In this document: positions 1 to 11,296 of the stretch, piece after piece
Position numbering within the stretch: position 1 is the stretch's first letter
Layout: each line of letters begins with the position of its first letter
Assembly: GCA_025765615.1 (NCBI GenBank)
Contig: JAIVFJ010000164.1
Span: 62,001-126,000 of the forward strand
Source of the DNA: Zopfochytrium polystomum
Lineage: Eukaryota; Chytridiomycota; Chytridiomycetes; Chytridiales; Chytridiaceae
Direction: 5' to 3'
Length of the DNA stretch: 64,000 bases
Program-made: the position numbers and the translations under genes
The notes under the pieces: model-generated
What the model saw: the letters and a program-made list of their open reading frames with translations, nothing else
Database searches by the model: none
What the model was told of the DNA's origin: nothing

Positions 1-331
1 ACGCAGCGTCCGACGGCCAGCGAACCCCGTCGCCGTTGCCGGCCGTCGCCGGCCGGATGCCCGCGCTCTTGGTCTAGGACGCCCTCGAACAGCGTCATGT
101 GCCAGCTCGACGGCGGCAGCATCGCGATGGTGCGGGACGTGGAGGCCCGATCGAACGAGTCGCCAAGCGCGGTCAGCGCCGCGTGCAGCGCGGTCAGCGG
201 CGCGCGCATGGGCGCTGGCGGCGGGAAGAGGGCAGACGATCGTGTTGCCCGGGAACCGCCGGAATCCACCGTCGGCGGTGAACTTGCGGCCGACGTCTTT
301 CGTCGGCGTGCCCGGTGTGGCGCGGGGCATG
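1..331 (-). CDS. DUF1868 family protein, partial, two frame breaks
   Basis: Reading the minus strand from the ATG at 331 gives a short N-terminus, then a GRKFTADGGFRRFPGNTIVC segment, a helical ALHAAL stretch, and LPPSSWHMTLFEGVLDQER, followed in another frame by a VRWPSDAA segment. The order KF-x-DG-x-FPGNT, then PPSSWHMT(L/V)FEGV, then RWPSD is that of DUF1868, a 2'-5' RNA ligase-like (2H phosphoesterase fold) family whose substrate is not established. The gene is cut by the window start. The conserved blocks lie in three different frames: one shift falls near 213-235, just after IVC, and another near 55-85, just after DQER. Both spots are GC-rich, and neither shift can be explained by a GT-AG intron of normal size. 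The family call is firm, but whether the gene works is not. The start at 331 is the first in-frame ATG before the conserved block. Confidence 0.6.
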
Positions 332-751
332 TAGAGGAAACGCGACTTCCGTGGGGGTGGGTCTGTGGCGAGAAAACTTTGCCTGCGTTCGACTTCCTTG
401 GGATCACCCCCCAACGCACTAATTGCCAGCGGGATGGTAAAATCTTTCTGATGTTACCTCGGCAGCGTGCCGCGAAGAAACAAGTTCACGGCTTTCATGT
501 TCGAGCTCCAGTCGACCGCTGTGAATGTGTTTCCAGGTTTGACTGAACAAGGCGGACTCTGCTTTTTGGAGCAGGAAGCAAAAACGTTTTGTTTTACGGA
601 ATGAATAAACGATGACGAGGCTGGGAAAAACAAGGTCAACACGCAATCAACACAGAATGAGTGCGTGCGGAGAGAAGTAAAGCAGCTAGAGAAGCAAGTG
701 AAAAAAACGACACCCTCGCCAAATCAGAAACCAAAAATCCCTCTTTAACCT
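332..751. other. Intergenic, DUF1868 5' flank and hydrolase 3' flank
   Basis: No coding pattern is convincing here. The stretch is upstream of the minus-strand DUF1868 gene and downstream of the minus-strand hydrolase. It should hold the first gene's promoter and the second gene's 3' UTR, but no TATA box or poly(A) signal stands out. Confidence 0.4.
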
Positions 752-2859
752 TTACTTCCACACTCGGTTCGCATTTGCGACCATCGCCGCAGCCTTTTCG
801 AACTGCGCGCGCATTTCTTCGCTAAAAATCCTCGGCTCGCCCTCCGCCGCCGCTGCCCCGGCGTCATACGGCGTCCCGTCCGCCTCGCACACCGTCCCGG
901 GCTCCGGAGGCGTGCCGTGCGTGAAAAAGCTTTGGATGGCTTTGACCTGTGCACGTCGAGAACTGCGCGAGGCTGCAGTGCCCGTAGCCCTTTTGCGTCA
1001 GGAGGACGCTGTTGGCCTCCGTCATGACAGACGCGACTGCTTTGCCGTTGCTGAGCGGGGTCACGGGATCGAGTGTGTTGCTAATGAGAAGAACCTAAAA
1101 AATGGGCGATTTCAGCAAGGATGAAGCGCGGAAGGGGGGCATACGAGAGGGCGAACTAGGGGCGTCAAACAAACCGCCGTTCTCACCTTGTTGCTCAGCG
1201 TTCTGTTCCACGGGCCGGTGTACCGCTCCACCGGCCTCGGCCAGAATGCGCACGGCCGCGCCACGTACGCCCACGCACGCCCAAGCAGCGGCGAAACCTC
1301 CTCGCCGCGCCTCGCCACCCTCTCCCACTCTGCGCCGTCCGTCGCCTCCACGGCCCCGTCCGCGCACTTGACCGCCAGGAACCCGTTGCTTCCCGACCGG
1401 TCTGTCGCGGGACAGTACGCTCCGGCGTCGTCGGCCTCCGGCACCGCGCCGAGCAGCCGCGCGAGGGGAAGAGGGTCCCGCTGCGAAGGGGTCCAGCAAG
1501 CGCGTAGGAAGGCGTCCGCGGCTGCGGGCCACGTCGTGGGGCTGTACAGCGTGACGGTGATCGCCTGTGCCATGTGCAGACCCGAGAGGAACGGTGTGAC
1601 GGACCCCGTCGACAGCGCCACGGGCGCCGCGTCGAGGTCGTCCAGCGCGCCGCGGAGCAGCGCCGCCACCGACGGCCGCGCCGCGGTAAGCAGCCGCGTC
1701 AGCGGGCACCTGCTCGCCGCCGCCGCCGCCGCCGCCTCGCACTCGCGTCCGAACCCGTCGAGCACGGCTTCGGTGTCCGCCAGCGTGCCGCGCGTCCAGT
1801 CCTCCACCGACGTCACGTACGGCGCCGGGTCCACGACGCCGTCCAGGACCACCGACCCGACGCGGTCCGGGAACATGTTGACGTACGAGACGCCCAGGAA
1901 CGAGCCGTACGAGAACCCCCAGAAGTTCAGCTTTTCGTCGCCCAGCGCCGCGCGCAGCAGGTCCATGTCGCGGTTGGTCGACGCCGTCGAAATGTGCGGG
2001 AGGAGGCCCGCGGAGTGCGCTTTGCAGGCGGCCGCGGTCGCCGCGCTGAGGGCGCCGAACGCGGGGATCGAGATCGGGCTGTCGCGGAAGCCCGGGACGG
2101 AGTAGGTTTGGACGGACGACGTCGGCGGCGGCGTGCGCCGCCGCGGAGGGGTAGCAGATCACGGGGTTGGAGGCGCCGATGCCGCGCGGATCGAAGCCGA
2201 GGATGTCGTGGTGGCCACCGGTCAGGAAGGAGGTGAGCTTGCCGGCTTCCTTTACGAAGCCGACTCCAGACCTTGATAAATAAGTCAAAGGAGGTCGCTT
2301 CACTGTATCTTCGCAACCAAGTTCATGGCCTCGCGCTGATACTCACCCACCAGGACCGCCAGGATTAATGAAGATAGTGCCCTTGCCTCGGCTCCACCTG
2401 GGCCGGGTACTTTATAACGGCTATGGAGAGAACTCGACCGTCTGATACGTTCAGGTGGTCGACGGGCACAGTGAGCGATCCACAGAAAAAGTCCTTGTTG
2501 CACTGTTTCCAACCAAACGGGTCGGGAGCGGGAGAAGGCTCGGGACGACGCGGTGGGAACCAGCCGGGGAAGCGTTTGCGGAGCCAGTCGAGGACGGGAT
2601 TGGATGCAGTGACAAGCGATGCTGTCGGTAGCGGTGACGGCGGCTGGGGCGCCGATGCCTCCGCCGCCGTCGCGGGACAACAGGACAAGAAGCGACGTTG
2701 CGACAATCGCGAGAACCAAGACTTGACGCTGCGCAGTCTCGCCGTGCTGCCAGTCGGAGTTGTGACGGCGGCTGGCAGGACGAGCGGGCGGCGAAGGCGG
2801 CGCGATGATGCGCCGCGGTCGAAGGCCGACTCGGGCGCGTGCTTGCCGTCTCCTGCCAT
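752..2859 (-). CDS. TAP-like alpha/beta hydrolase (tripeptidyl aminopeptidase family), frame-broken
   Basis: Three exon blocks fit: 2859-2347, 2271-1187 and 1094-752. The introns are 2272-2346 (GTGAGT donor) and 1095-1186 (GTGAGA donor, TTTTTTAG acceptor). The translated blocks follow the TAP-like hydrolase order: FGWKQCNKDFFCGSLTVPVD near the N-terminus, NPGGPGGSG spanning intron 1 (oxyanion loop), DILGFDPRGIG, the nucleophile elbow WGFSYGS with the catalytic serine, DPVTPLSNGK near the catalytic aspartate, and GYGHCSLAQFSTCT with the catalytic histidine. Frame shifts are needed near 2395 (before the GTIFINPGG segment), near 2130 (after CYPSAAAHAAAD) and near 945 (after FSTCT). A hydrophobic stretch encoded at about 2680-2735 in another frame looks like an N-terminal anchor and would imply a fourth break. 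All catalytic motifs survive. This is either a real enzyme gene with assembly indels or a young pseudogene. The family usually acts as a secreted or membrane-bound peptidase or esterase. Confidence 0.6.
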
Positions 2860-3451
2860 TTTGTTTGTCGATGCTCAGTCTGCTGATCCCGTTTTTTGAA
2901 CCGACGCCAATGGTGTTGGGCCGCCGACCCCACGAAAAAGAACGAAGGATTGGGTTGTCGGGAATCTTTGGACTGTCTTTCCCCCGATTCGCGGTGGTGT
3001 CTTTCCGTGTGCGGAGCAAGGAGGGGCAACGACGAAGGCTGCAACGGAGCATCAGAGTGTCCGTGCATTGTCCACCAGGCAATCGCATGCGACGGCGCGT
3101 CGTTCAGAGAGAAAAGCTGACAGCGTGCGCTGCGTCCCCCGCGATGTCCCGCACTTTAGGTAGGCCCCTTCTCCCTCTCCACGCAACCTTTGAGCGTGCG
3201 CCCGGTCCCCTTGGCAACTATAATGATTTGATAATAAGTTTTCAGACTCAAGAAAAAAAGTTGCACATCTTCATTGTGCACCAAGCACATATTACAGGTG
3301 TTCCTTTATGAGTTCCTCTTCAATCCCTGGTGAAAATGAAATATGGGGACTGAAAGCATCCAGCAGCGCATTAGGACGTCCGTCATCGTCCCCCTCCCGT
3401 CATCTCCCAAACAAAGGCCTCGTTCACTGCGCGAACACCTTTTCTCACCAC
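2860..3451. other. Intergenic
   Basis: This stretch lies between the 5' end of the hydrolase and the 3' end of GNAT copy A. I see no conserved coding segment. An AT-richer patch around 3210-3300 contrasts with the GC-rich genes on both sides. Confidence 0.35.
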
Positions 3452-4241
3452 TCAACCAACCCTCACATACTCCAACCCCAACCCCTCCCGCAACCTCTCC
3501 TCAAACACGTGCACCATCACCACCGCGTCGTACACCATCCCGTCGCCCTTCGCAAACGCCGCTCGCCGCACCGACTCCAACGCGAACCCGGCCTTCTCGA
3601 GCACACGCGGCTAGCCGCGTTCGGCGCGAAGACGGACGCCTCGACCCGGACGACCCACGGCTCCTCGCGTGCGATAAAGTCGAGCAGCCAGCGCACGGCC
3701 GCGGTTGTGATGCCCCGGCCCCAGACGGGCTCTGCGAGCCAGTAGCCGAGTTTGAGGGTGCGGTGGCCGAGGTCGGTGTTGTATCTATTGGAGTGGGGGG
3801 AAGCCGGTGAGCGATGGGAATGGTGGTTAAAGGAAGAGGGAAGGTGAGCGAACCGCAAAACTACCTGTAACCGATCCCGCCGCACACTCTGCCGTCGACC
3901 TCGATGCAGAGCCCGTGCAAGCCGACCCGGTTAGGTGCGCTGGCGGCGATGCGATCGGCGTAGCGCTGGCGCGAGTGGTCGGCGACCCAGAACTCGGCGT
4001 CGGCCTTTGTGTAGCTGTCGTAATTCTTTAGTAAGCGGGGAGAACTTCCCTTTTGGGTCGAACAGGGCGCCGTAAACACTTACGGCGACGGAAAAAAGTT
4101 GTTGAGATACCGCGCCACGCGCGGGTTGTCTGCGACGGCCGGCAGCTGCTCGGCGTCGGTTGGGGTGGAGGGGTCGAAGAAGCGGATGGTGCACTGCGGA
4201 AGGACGACTGGGAACTGGTTGAGGGATTCGATCGAGGGCAT
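3452..4241 (-). CDS. GNAT family N-acetyltransferase, copy A (one frame break)
   Basis: Exons are 4241-4084, 4014-3865 and 3784-3452, with introns of 69 and 80 nt. The protein reads MPSIESLNQFPVVLPQCTIR, then EFWVADHSRQRYADRIAA, CIEVDGRVCGGIGY, GHRTLKLGYWLAEPVWGRG (acetyl-CoA-binding A motif region) and EPWVVRVEASVFAPNAASR. This is the layout of the RimJ/RimL-like GNAT acetyltransferases that modify ribosomal proteins or small amines; the substrate here is unknown. After NAASR a one-base deletion relative to copy B, near 3616, shifts the frame. Restoring the frame gives a VLEKAGFALESV segment and a stop at 3452, which matches copy B residue for residue. Copy A lies head-to-head with copy B: about 300 bp separate the two ATGs and the intron positions match, so one arose from the other by inverted duplication. 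Confidence 0.75.
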
Positions 4242-4542
4242 CGTTGAGGGGGATGGATCGGGAAGCAGGCACGAATGAGGGCGCTGCCCTTTTATCTGCT
4301 TGGTGTACGCGTTGCGCGTTGTACCGCTTTGCGTGTCGGATGGGAATCACCGGGCGGAGGCTGATGGTATGATTTTGCGAAGGTAGGTCGCTGAATCACT
4401 GCGGCTGCGGATGTGCAGGTGGCAGTGGCACCATGGCACTGTGTACAAATAACAATATATACATCCAACCCCATCAACCCCTTTAATCCCTCCCTCTCTC
4501 TCTCTCCATCTCTGCATCGCTGCATTCAAATCCATCGAGGAG
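4242..4542. promoter_or_regulatory. Shared divergent promoter of the GNAT pair
   Basis: This 301-bp stretch separates the start codons of two head-to-head acetyltransferase paralogues. It must therefore hold both promoters and 5' leaders. A CT-rich run (about 4480-4510, ctctctctctctc) lies just upstream of the copy B ATG, as is common in fungal leaders. No clear TATA box is visible on either strand. Confidence 0.55.
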
Positions 4543-5405
4543 ATGCCTACCATCGAAGCCCTCAACCAGTTCCCTGTCGTCCTGCCGCAGTGCACCATCC
4601 GCTTTTTCGACGCCGGGGACGCCGAGCAGCTGCAGGCCGCCGCAGACAACCCGCGTGTCTCGCGGTACATGTTCAACGGCTTTCCCTCGCCGTAAGTACA
4701 TACTCATCGTCTCACCGAGGCTCCTGGTCAACTCGTTTCGCACTACCCCCCCTTGCTAACAACTTTCATCGCTTCGCACCCGCCCCGTCGCCGCCCGCGG
4801 ACGATTAGGTACACTGCGGCCGACGCAGAGTTTTGGGTCAAGGACAACACGCGCGAGCTGTACGCAGAACGGATCGCCGCCTGCCCGCCCGGAAAGCGGA
4901 TCGGCCTGAAGGGCCTCTGCATCGAGGTCGACGGGCGCGTGTGCGGCGGTATCGGCTACGGGTGGGGCCTTAGAAACTCCGATTCCCCTCTGTTCTAACC
5001 ATTTGGGCTTCCCCAACCCAAACAAGCTACGGCAACGACACCGGGCACCGTACGATCGGTGTCGGCTACTGGCTCGCCGAGCCCGCGTGGGGCCGCGGCA
5101 TCGCGACGGCGGCGACGCGCTGGCTGCTGGAGTTTATCGCGCGCGAGGAGCCCTGGGCCGTCCGCCTCGAGGCGCTCGTGTATGCGCCGAACGCGGGCAG
5201 CCGGCGGGTGCTCGAGAAGAACGGGTTTGCGTGCGAGTGTGTGCGGCGCGCGGCGGTTGCCAAGGGCGACGGGATTGTGTACGACGGGTTCATGATGGTG
5301 CGTGTGCTTGAGGAGAGGCTGCTGCAGGGCGGCGGAGCAGCAGGGGTTGGAGTATGTGCGCGCGGTGGTGGAGTGAGCGCTGTGTTGAGGACGTTTTTGC
5401 AGTAA
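4543..5405 (+). CDS. GNAT family N-acetyltransferase, copy B
   Basis: Exons are 4543-4691, 4809-4961 and 5027-5405. Introns are 117 and 65 nt at the same positions as in copy A. The product begins MPTIEALNQFPVVLPQCTIR and carries AEFWVKDNTRELYAERIAA, CIEVDGRVCGGIGYG, GHRTIGVGYWLAEPAWGRG and APNAGSRRVLEKNGFACE, then a C-terminal KGDGIVYDGFMM segment. These are the GNAT acetyl-CoA-binding and C-terminal strand motifs of the RimJ/RimL type. The frame as given stops at 5405 after a Gly-rich tail. A one-base shift near 5328 would instead give an EQQGLEYVRAVVE ending at 5376, which matches the tail of copy A (GLEYVR). The true stop may therefore be at 5376. Confidence 0.8.
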
Positions 5406-5433
5406 ATGGAATTTCTCGATGGACAAGCTCATT

Positions 5434-5478
5434 GACAGACAGACAGACAGGCAGACAGACAGACAGACAGACAGACAG
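5434..5478. repeat. (GACA)n microsatellite
   Basis: About eleven GACA units run in tandem with one GGCA variant, just downstream of GNAT copy B. It is a simple tetranucleotide repeat of no evident function. Confidence 0.9.
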
Positions 5479-6851
5479 GTTTAGCGGCAGGAGACGCATT
5501 CCGACCGACAGTCCTATTTTTCCCCACCGGTCAGACAGATCCCTGCGCCGACCGACGCAGACCCCAAGCCAGTACCAACTTCAATACGTGGCTGCACACG
5601 AGCACCAGCAGCGGAGCAGCAAAGGCGCGCCAAACCCACTCATCACTCATTACCTTCCTGCGCACAGCAGTGAGCCCGGCCCCACTCCCCCAACTCCATC
5701 ACCCTTCCCCCCGTCGTACCCGTGCTTCGCACAACAGCAGAGAGATCGGAGAACACAGCGCTCTTCCCCACTTGTTCACTACCCACGCGCCGTGCGACGC
5801 ACTCAGAGAACAGAACCACTTGCCCAGCACCGGGGCACTTTCGGCAAGGAAACCCCCGCAAGCTCTTCCCCAGTACCCCCTTCGCCCTCCACAAGTATGG
5901 CTCTTTCCGCTTTTGCAGCTTGTCTGTTGCTCCCAGGCTAACCAACTCCTGCCCCCGCTTAAGAGAGAGAAAAGTTTTACTCGATAAGCTGGGAAGCTGA
6001 AATACTCCGCCTGCCTGAGAGTTTCCCACGATACTTGACGCACCTACTCGAAACCCCAGCAGATCTGGTCTGACCTTCCACCATCGCTGCAAGCAATCTT
6101 CTTCACCCCACCTTCCATCCTCACTCTCTCATCCTGATTATCCTCACCGTGCCGACCACGCGGCGTCCTGAAAGCCGGCCCCGCAATCGAAGCTGGCGCC
6201 CGCCCCACAATTAAGCGATCGATCTCCTTCGTTCCTTCCGCCCTGTCACGTGATTGCCTGTGACTTGACCCCAATAACCGACCCGAGGCAGATCTTCAAC
6301 ACGGATCTGCTGCCTCCTCGCCTTTTGTTATAATCGACTGGAAGCAGCGGCCCGCACGACTGGCTTGATTGAAGGAACTTCTCTTCCTCACAGCCACTGG
6401 TCTGGAAATATCGCCAAACGTTTCAGACGTCGCTTGTTCGACCCTCTTGTCGGTGTGGCAAATCGTTCTTTTCACCCGCCTTCTATCGCCGGAATTCTGT
6501 GCCGACGAAGTAGAGTCTATTGCTCTTCTACAATCTGTGAACGCCGCCCTTGTGTTTCCACCACTCTTCGCTCGTTCATTCGTTCAGGCGCTTAAGCCCC
6601 ATCGGTTCACTTGGATTGGCCGGAATACCGTGAGGCCTTTGTTCACCCAGGGAAACTCAGCGACTCTGCACGGCGTTCATTTCGCTCCTTCGTTGGGCTT
6701 GCCCTTCTCGGGATCGGGTGTGTGGCCCGTTCTGTCACCTGTCCACCGTCGATACCGCTCGCCACCACTCGCATTTCGTCCTCCCAGGATCTGCGATTCC
6801 CACAGCCATCCTATTAGCCGCCGCGACCTGTGAAAGCTGCCTTCCATTCAC
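5479..6851. other. Intergenic, probable 5' region of the disordered-protein gene
   Basis: No conserved protein segment was found on either strand. The sequence is C-rich and CT-rich toward 6900, compatible with a promoter and long 5' leader for the plus-strand gene that begins near 6852. Several short open frames exist but none shows family features. Confidence 0.35.
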
Positions 6852-9800
6852 ATGTCCACGCCGGGCGGCGCCGGCCCCGCGCGCCCGCCGAAATCGAATC
6901 CTCCTGGCCTGCCAGCGGCCACAGGATCGACACCGGCACACCGCCGTCCGCGTCGCACTTCAGGCGCGGCGAACGACGCTGACGCTACAACAGGTGGTGC
7001 TGACAGTTGGAGGCGGAGGAGCTCGACCTGCCTCCGTTGTCTCGCGCCCGCAATTGAGCACGGGAACGCTGGGGAGCTTCAGACCACCAAGCGCTTGTGA
7101 GTCAGGAACATCTTGAAGCTGCTTGTTCTAATTATGTTGTCATCGACAGCCCCCACCCCAACTGAAGCGAAAACCTGCAGCGCGACCTGCCGCAACGACG
7201 GCGTCGACCACGGCGGCGGACGCCGGCGGCGGTTTCGACGACGACGCCGGCTTCCGTCCCTGCAGCACCAGCAGTCGCGGCACCTGCGGCGTCCGTCACT
7301 CCTGCCCCTTCGAATTCTTTCGAAAACCAGTTTGTAAGTTTCGTTGACAGGCTCTTTGGCTTCCTCTTTGCACTGAGACTCACGCCTACCGCCAGCCTTC
7401 GTTGTCCACCCGTCCTCACAGCAGGTCCTCCAGCGGTGCCCCGACCCCCTTGTCGTCAACGCCTGCGCCAGCAACGGCCGCGTCCGCCTCCGTCTCTTGG
7501 TCAGCCAAACTTTCTTCGGCTCCGGCCCGTGTCGCTTCCATTCCGGAAGAAAGCGTTAAGCAAGACCATGTCGACGCAGACCAGTTGGAGCTGGAGCAGT
7601 TGCGAGCTTTGGTTCCGAAGCTTGGGCCGACTGCGTCGTCGAGGCGAAAATCCGGACCCGGAACGCAAAACTCGAGAGACAAGGTGAACTTGGTCTTCTG
7701 AGCATAGCACTCTCCGTGAACCACACCCCTCCGTTTGTATATTTTCCCGCTGATCGCTCCCACTCCGTTCGTGATCCAGAACTTCGGAAAAGCAGCAATA
7801 CCCCTGTCTGCTGCCTCGACTTCAAGCTCTAGCACGACGACAACACAGCACCAAGCGCCACCTGCCACGGCCACCGTCATTTTGGGGAGTAACCGTTTTG
7901 CGCAGCAGCCGTTGAAGTCCAAGAACCCGCTCGTCAGTACAGCGGGCTCCTTGAGCCAACAAGCCCGCCGCCGCGTATCACCAGAACCACCATCAACTGG
8001 AACGACGACCGTATCGGTACCAGTCAAGGTGGCGTCAAAGTCGGCCGATGCTCCGTACCCGAGCGACTAAGGTTCCAGCCCCACGGCCTCCTTCTCCCGA
8101 GTCAGCGGCGAATGATTGCCAATGAACGCCCTGTCAAGGAACTAGAAGCGGCTGTCAAGCCCGCCACTCCAATCGCTGACCCAAGAAGCGAAGCCCTCAC
8201 CATTCAACCGCTCTCGTCCTCATCTTTTTCCGATCGCACGGACCAGGATGAAGTACCCGTCGGGAAAAAGAGTGAGTGTAGATATTCTTTGCTGAAAAAC
8301 CCTTACGGTCGATTGCTTCTAGCTTCCCCTCTTCTCCTCCCCCTAAGAAACAAAAAGTCCAGTCGTATTGAACCACCTGACAGCTGGGAAGACGAAATCG
8401 ACGAGGAATCCGTGCCCGACGTCACAAAGCACGAAGAAGTAATTGCGTCAGCACCTGCTCAGCCAATCGAGCCCGAACCTGAGCAGGGCACGGTGGTCGA
8501 CAGTTCAAGTGCGGAATTCATGCGATGTCCCTGAAGATGACAATGCTGATGAAGAGGAGGATTCGTCGACAGCTACAGATGAGATTGAACCCGAAGTCGC
8601 TCAGGCGGACAGAGCCGCGAAAGTGGGAAGCGATGGACTTGCGTTTCTTGAGCAGCTACTTGGAACGTCTCCTGTGCATCAGCCGTCTCCGCAGCTTCTG
8701 TCCGCAGCTCCTGCAGGAACAGCCGGGGCTGAGCCCTCGTTTTCCAACTCTCCGGCAGCGCACCACATAAAGGACGCCTCGACGGCTTGGGGCTCCTCAG
8801 GACTAGCGCACGCAAATCCCGTCACATTCCAGCTGTTCGATGACCATCAGTATGATAGTTTCAGCTCCGCGTTCGACGTTCGGGACGTGCGCCGACTGCT
8901 TCCACCTTCTACGCATGCAAACGATTCGTTCAGGACCTTGCCTGGGAGAAGAGAATGGAGTACCAGCGCTGCCAACGCCGCGTCAGCTCCGTCTGCGCCG
9001 ATCAGCAGTACCATTCTTCCGGTGGAAATCGATTCTACTGGGTACCACGCACCCGCACCGCACAGCTCCGCTATCCCGACGCCGGTTGGCCGCTGTAAAC
9101 AAGGCTCCCTCCAATGCATATGAGCTATCAGCCTCCTTTGGTTCTGCCTCGTCTTCGTCTGCGGATGATTCACTGCTGGTTTCGAGGGCCTTGGGCATGT
9201 CGCTAGCCTCTGAAATGGACGATGCTGTCAGCACCTCGCCCCTGCGCCTTCGGTCCTCGAGTGGCATTTTCGGGGTCGCTTCGCGTCCTGCGCAATCCCA
9301 GAATGCTGGGTACTTTGGCTCCTCGACCATCGCAAATACAGATGCATCAACGACAGCAGCAGCAGCAGCAGCAGCAACAACAACAGCAACAACAACAAAC
9401 TGTTCTCTTAGAGGAGGACATTTTGGGCGGCAAGTGGAGCGCAGTGGGTGTTGGGGCTTCGAGAGCTGTCAGCGGAAGCGCAAACGACCGTGAGCGTGAC
9501 ACGTTCTGGGGTCAGCAGGGCGGTGATTCTGTCGACAGCTACTTTCTCGACTCGGCCAACGCAGGTGGGATACGAGGAGGGTACAGCTCGCAAACGCAGC
9601 AGACGTTGCAAAGTGCTCGTACTCCGTCAGCGCTCTCTATGACGGGAGGAGGCGGAGGGCTGCTGCGGTCCCAGTTTGAGTCTGGTCTGGGAATGCCGTC
9701 GTCCACGCCATCGCCCCCAACTACCACTGCATCGCTCTCTCGTCCTCCGTCGTCCCTCTTCGACCGTGGATTCCGTGGCGCTTCACCGGTCCCGGGTGGC

Positions 9801-10307
9801 GTAGCTGTGGGCAGTGGCGTTAACGGCAGCGGCATGGCTTTTGGCTCAGCTGAGGCAAACGCGTCAATTTTGGCCGCGTTCCTGGGCACTGACGGTGGCG
9901 GAGCCGGCAACAACGACAGCAGTTCCTTGTATGCGCCTTTGAGCGGTCGGGGTGGTGGTGGTGGTGGTGGCGGCGGTGGCGGCTTTACGTATTACCAGAG
10001 CCAGCACGGAGCCTCCTCCTCTTCGTCGATTTTTGCGACTGCAAGCTCCGCGGCGGCGCCTCTGTCGTCGTCGACGTCGTCGTTCTCAGCGCAGCCCTCC
10101 CACGTAAGCGCAGGAGCATCGACGCCTGTCGCCGGGTTCCGCCCGCTCGAGTGTCGCCCAAACGACGGGTTCCTGCAAGGCTTTGGGGCACGCGGGGTGG
10201 CGGGGTCTGGCGCTGGTAGCGTGGGTGGCGGTGTTGGCGGTGGCGGTGGCGGTGGGAACAAGGCGTTCTTGTTTGGCGGAGGCGGCGCTTCGGGGGTAAG
10301 GGAGTGA
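6852..10307 (+). CDS. Large intrinsically disordered protein, polyQ and polyG rich, frame-interrupted
   Basis: A start at 6852 (MSTPGGAGPARPPKSNPPGL) opens a series of open segments rich in Pro, Ala, Ser and Thr that runs to a stop at 10307. Plausible introns include one after ENQF at about 7334 (GTAAGT donor, CACAG acceptor near 7422), one after NSRDK at about 7683, and one with a GTGAGTG donor near 8272 ending before 8350. Recognisable patches are PPDSWEDEIDEES (acidic), a polyglutamine run at 9353-9399, and polyglycine at about 9949-9982 and near the C-terminus. Scattered FG dipeptides (YFGSS, LFGGGG) occur but are too sparse to call an FG-nucleoporin. The open frame changes several times without a credible intron (for example near 8060-8110, 9100 and 9350). 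The exact product is therefore uncertain. I do not recognise the family. It may be a scaffold or RNA-granule type protein, which is inference from composition only. Confidence 0.45.
9353..9399 (+). repeat. CAG/CAA polyglutamine tract
   Basis: A mixed CAG/CAA run encodes about 14 glutamines inside the disordered protein. Read in the next frame it is polyAla/Thr, so it is a natural place for a frame error. Confidence 0.85.
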
Positions 10308-11296
10308 AGGTGATTGGAGAGGGCGCCTGTTCGTGTTGAGCTTGAGTGTGTCTATCGCAGAAAATGGAGAATTTTGTGGATTGTGTGTGTGTGTGTGGAG
10401 ATGCTGTGAAACCTGTTCATCAAAGAGATGATAGTACCATTGGTTTTTTTTTTGGGAGGTTCCTTTTTTTTTTTTTTAAATAACAGAGCCAGGTTCGATG
10501 ATACCGTTGGGCTTGAGCAATTGCAAGCAGAGTTTGCGGGAATCTCAAGACATGCCCTGCTTTGCCGGCGTTCTTCACCATAAACCGTTTTGGCCCACGT
10601 GCTTTGTACTATGACTTGACCGCTTTTAATCAGTGTCATCCAACAGATGTGATCGAATTTCGCTCAACAAGGGCAGAGTGAAATAGGCTTGCACCGCCAA
10701 CTGGAAAATCACATTCTATCTAATGCCGAAACACGACGGTACCTCGAACTTGTAAAAGTAAGCTTACTGGTGTTTCCGAGAAAATGCACGAAGGCACCCT
10801 TCAACCTCCTCCTCATATCTGATATTTACTATTTCACCACCAACCGCCGCAGCGGGGAAATTGTCATCCATGAGAGCTGTAAGGAAATAGCAAAAGGGCT
10901 GCTCAGACGTGTACCAGAACGGAACGGCTTTGGTTTATTTCCGACCCTTTTATCATGGCCACTCCCTTCGTTTCTCGAAGAGCCACCACCTAAGCCTCAC
11001 TCGGTAAGCTGCGTTCTGGAACACGCGACTCTTGACAGATTTGGGGGCGAACCTAAGCCTCTCCCTTCCCCGTCCTCCGACCCCCAATGGAAGCCTCGCT
11101 TCTAGGTGTTTCTCTTTTTTTCCTTTTTCTTTTCCGAAAAAGCTGCTATTGTGTGCTCTTTTCAGCAGTGGTCACACGGAGCCCTGAATAATCGGACCTC
11201 TCAAAAAGTTTCTACCCCACCTTCGGTCCACGGTTTGCCCGTTCCCCGACTCGCTTCCCCCTCCGCCCGCCACACCCACCCCAAACGAGCGGCACC
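10308..11296. other. Intergenic with GT repeat and T tracts
   Basis: It contains a short (GT)n run near 10384-10396 and T tracts at about 10444-10478. The rest is the 3' region of the disordered-protein gene and the 5' leader of the RING ligase. An open frame at 10689-11105 shows no conserved feature, and I do not count it as a gene. Confidence 0.4.

Noticed and set aside
9983..10261. Minus-strand Pro-rich open frames opposite the polyglycine region
   Set aside because: They are antisense shadows of GGT/GGC glycine codons in the disordered protein.
6852..10307. FG-nucleoporin identity for the disordered protein
   Set aside because: FG dipeptides are too few and irregular, and no coiled-coil or autoproteolytic nucleoporin domain is visible.
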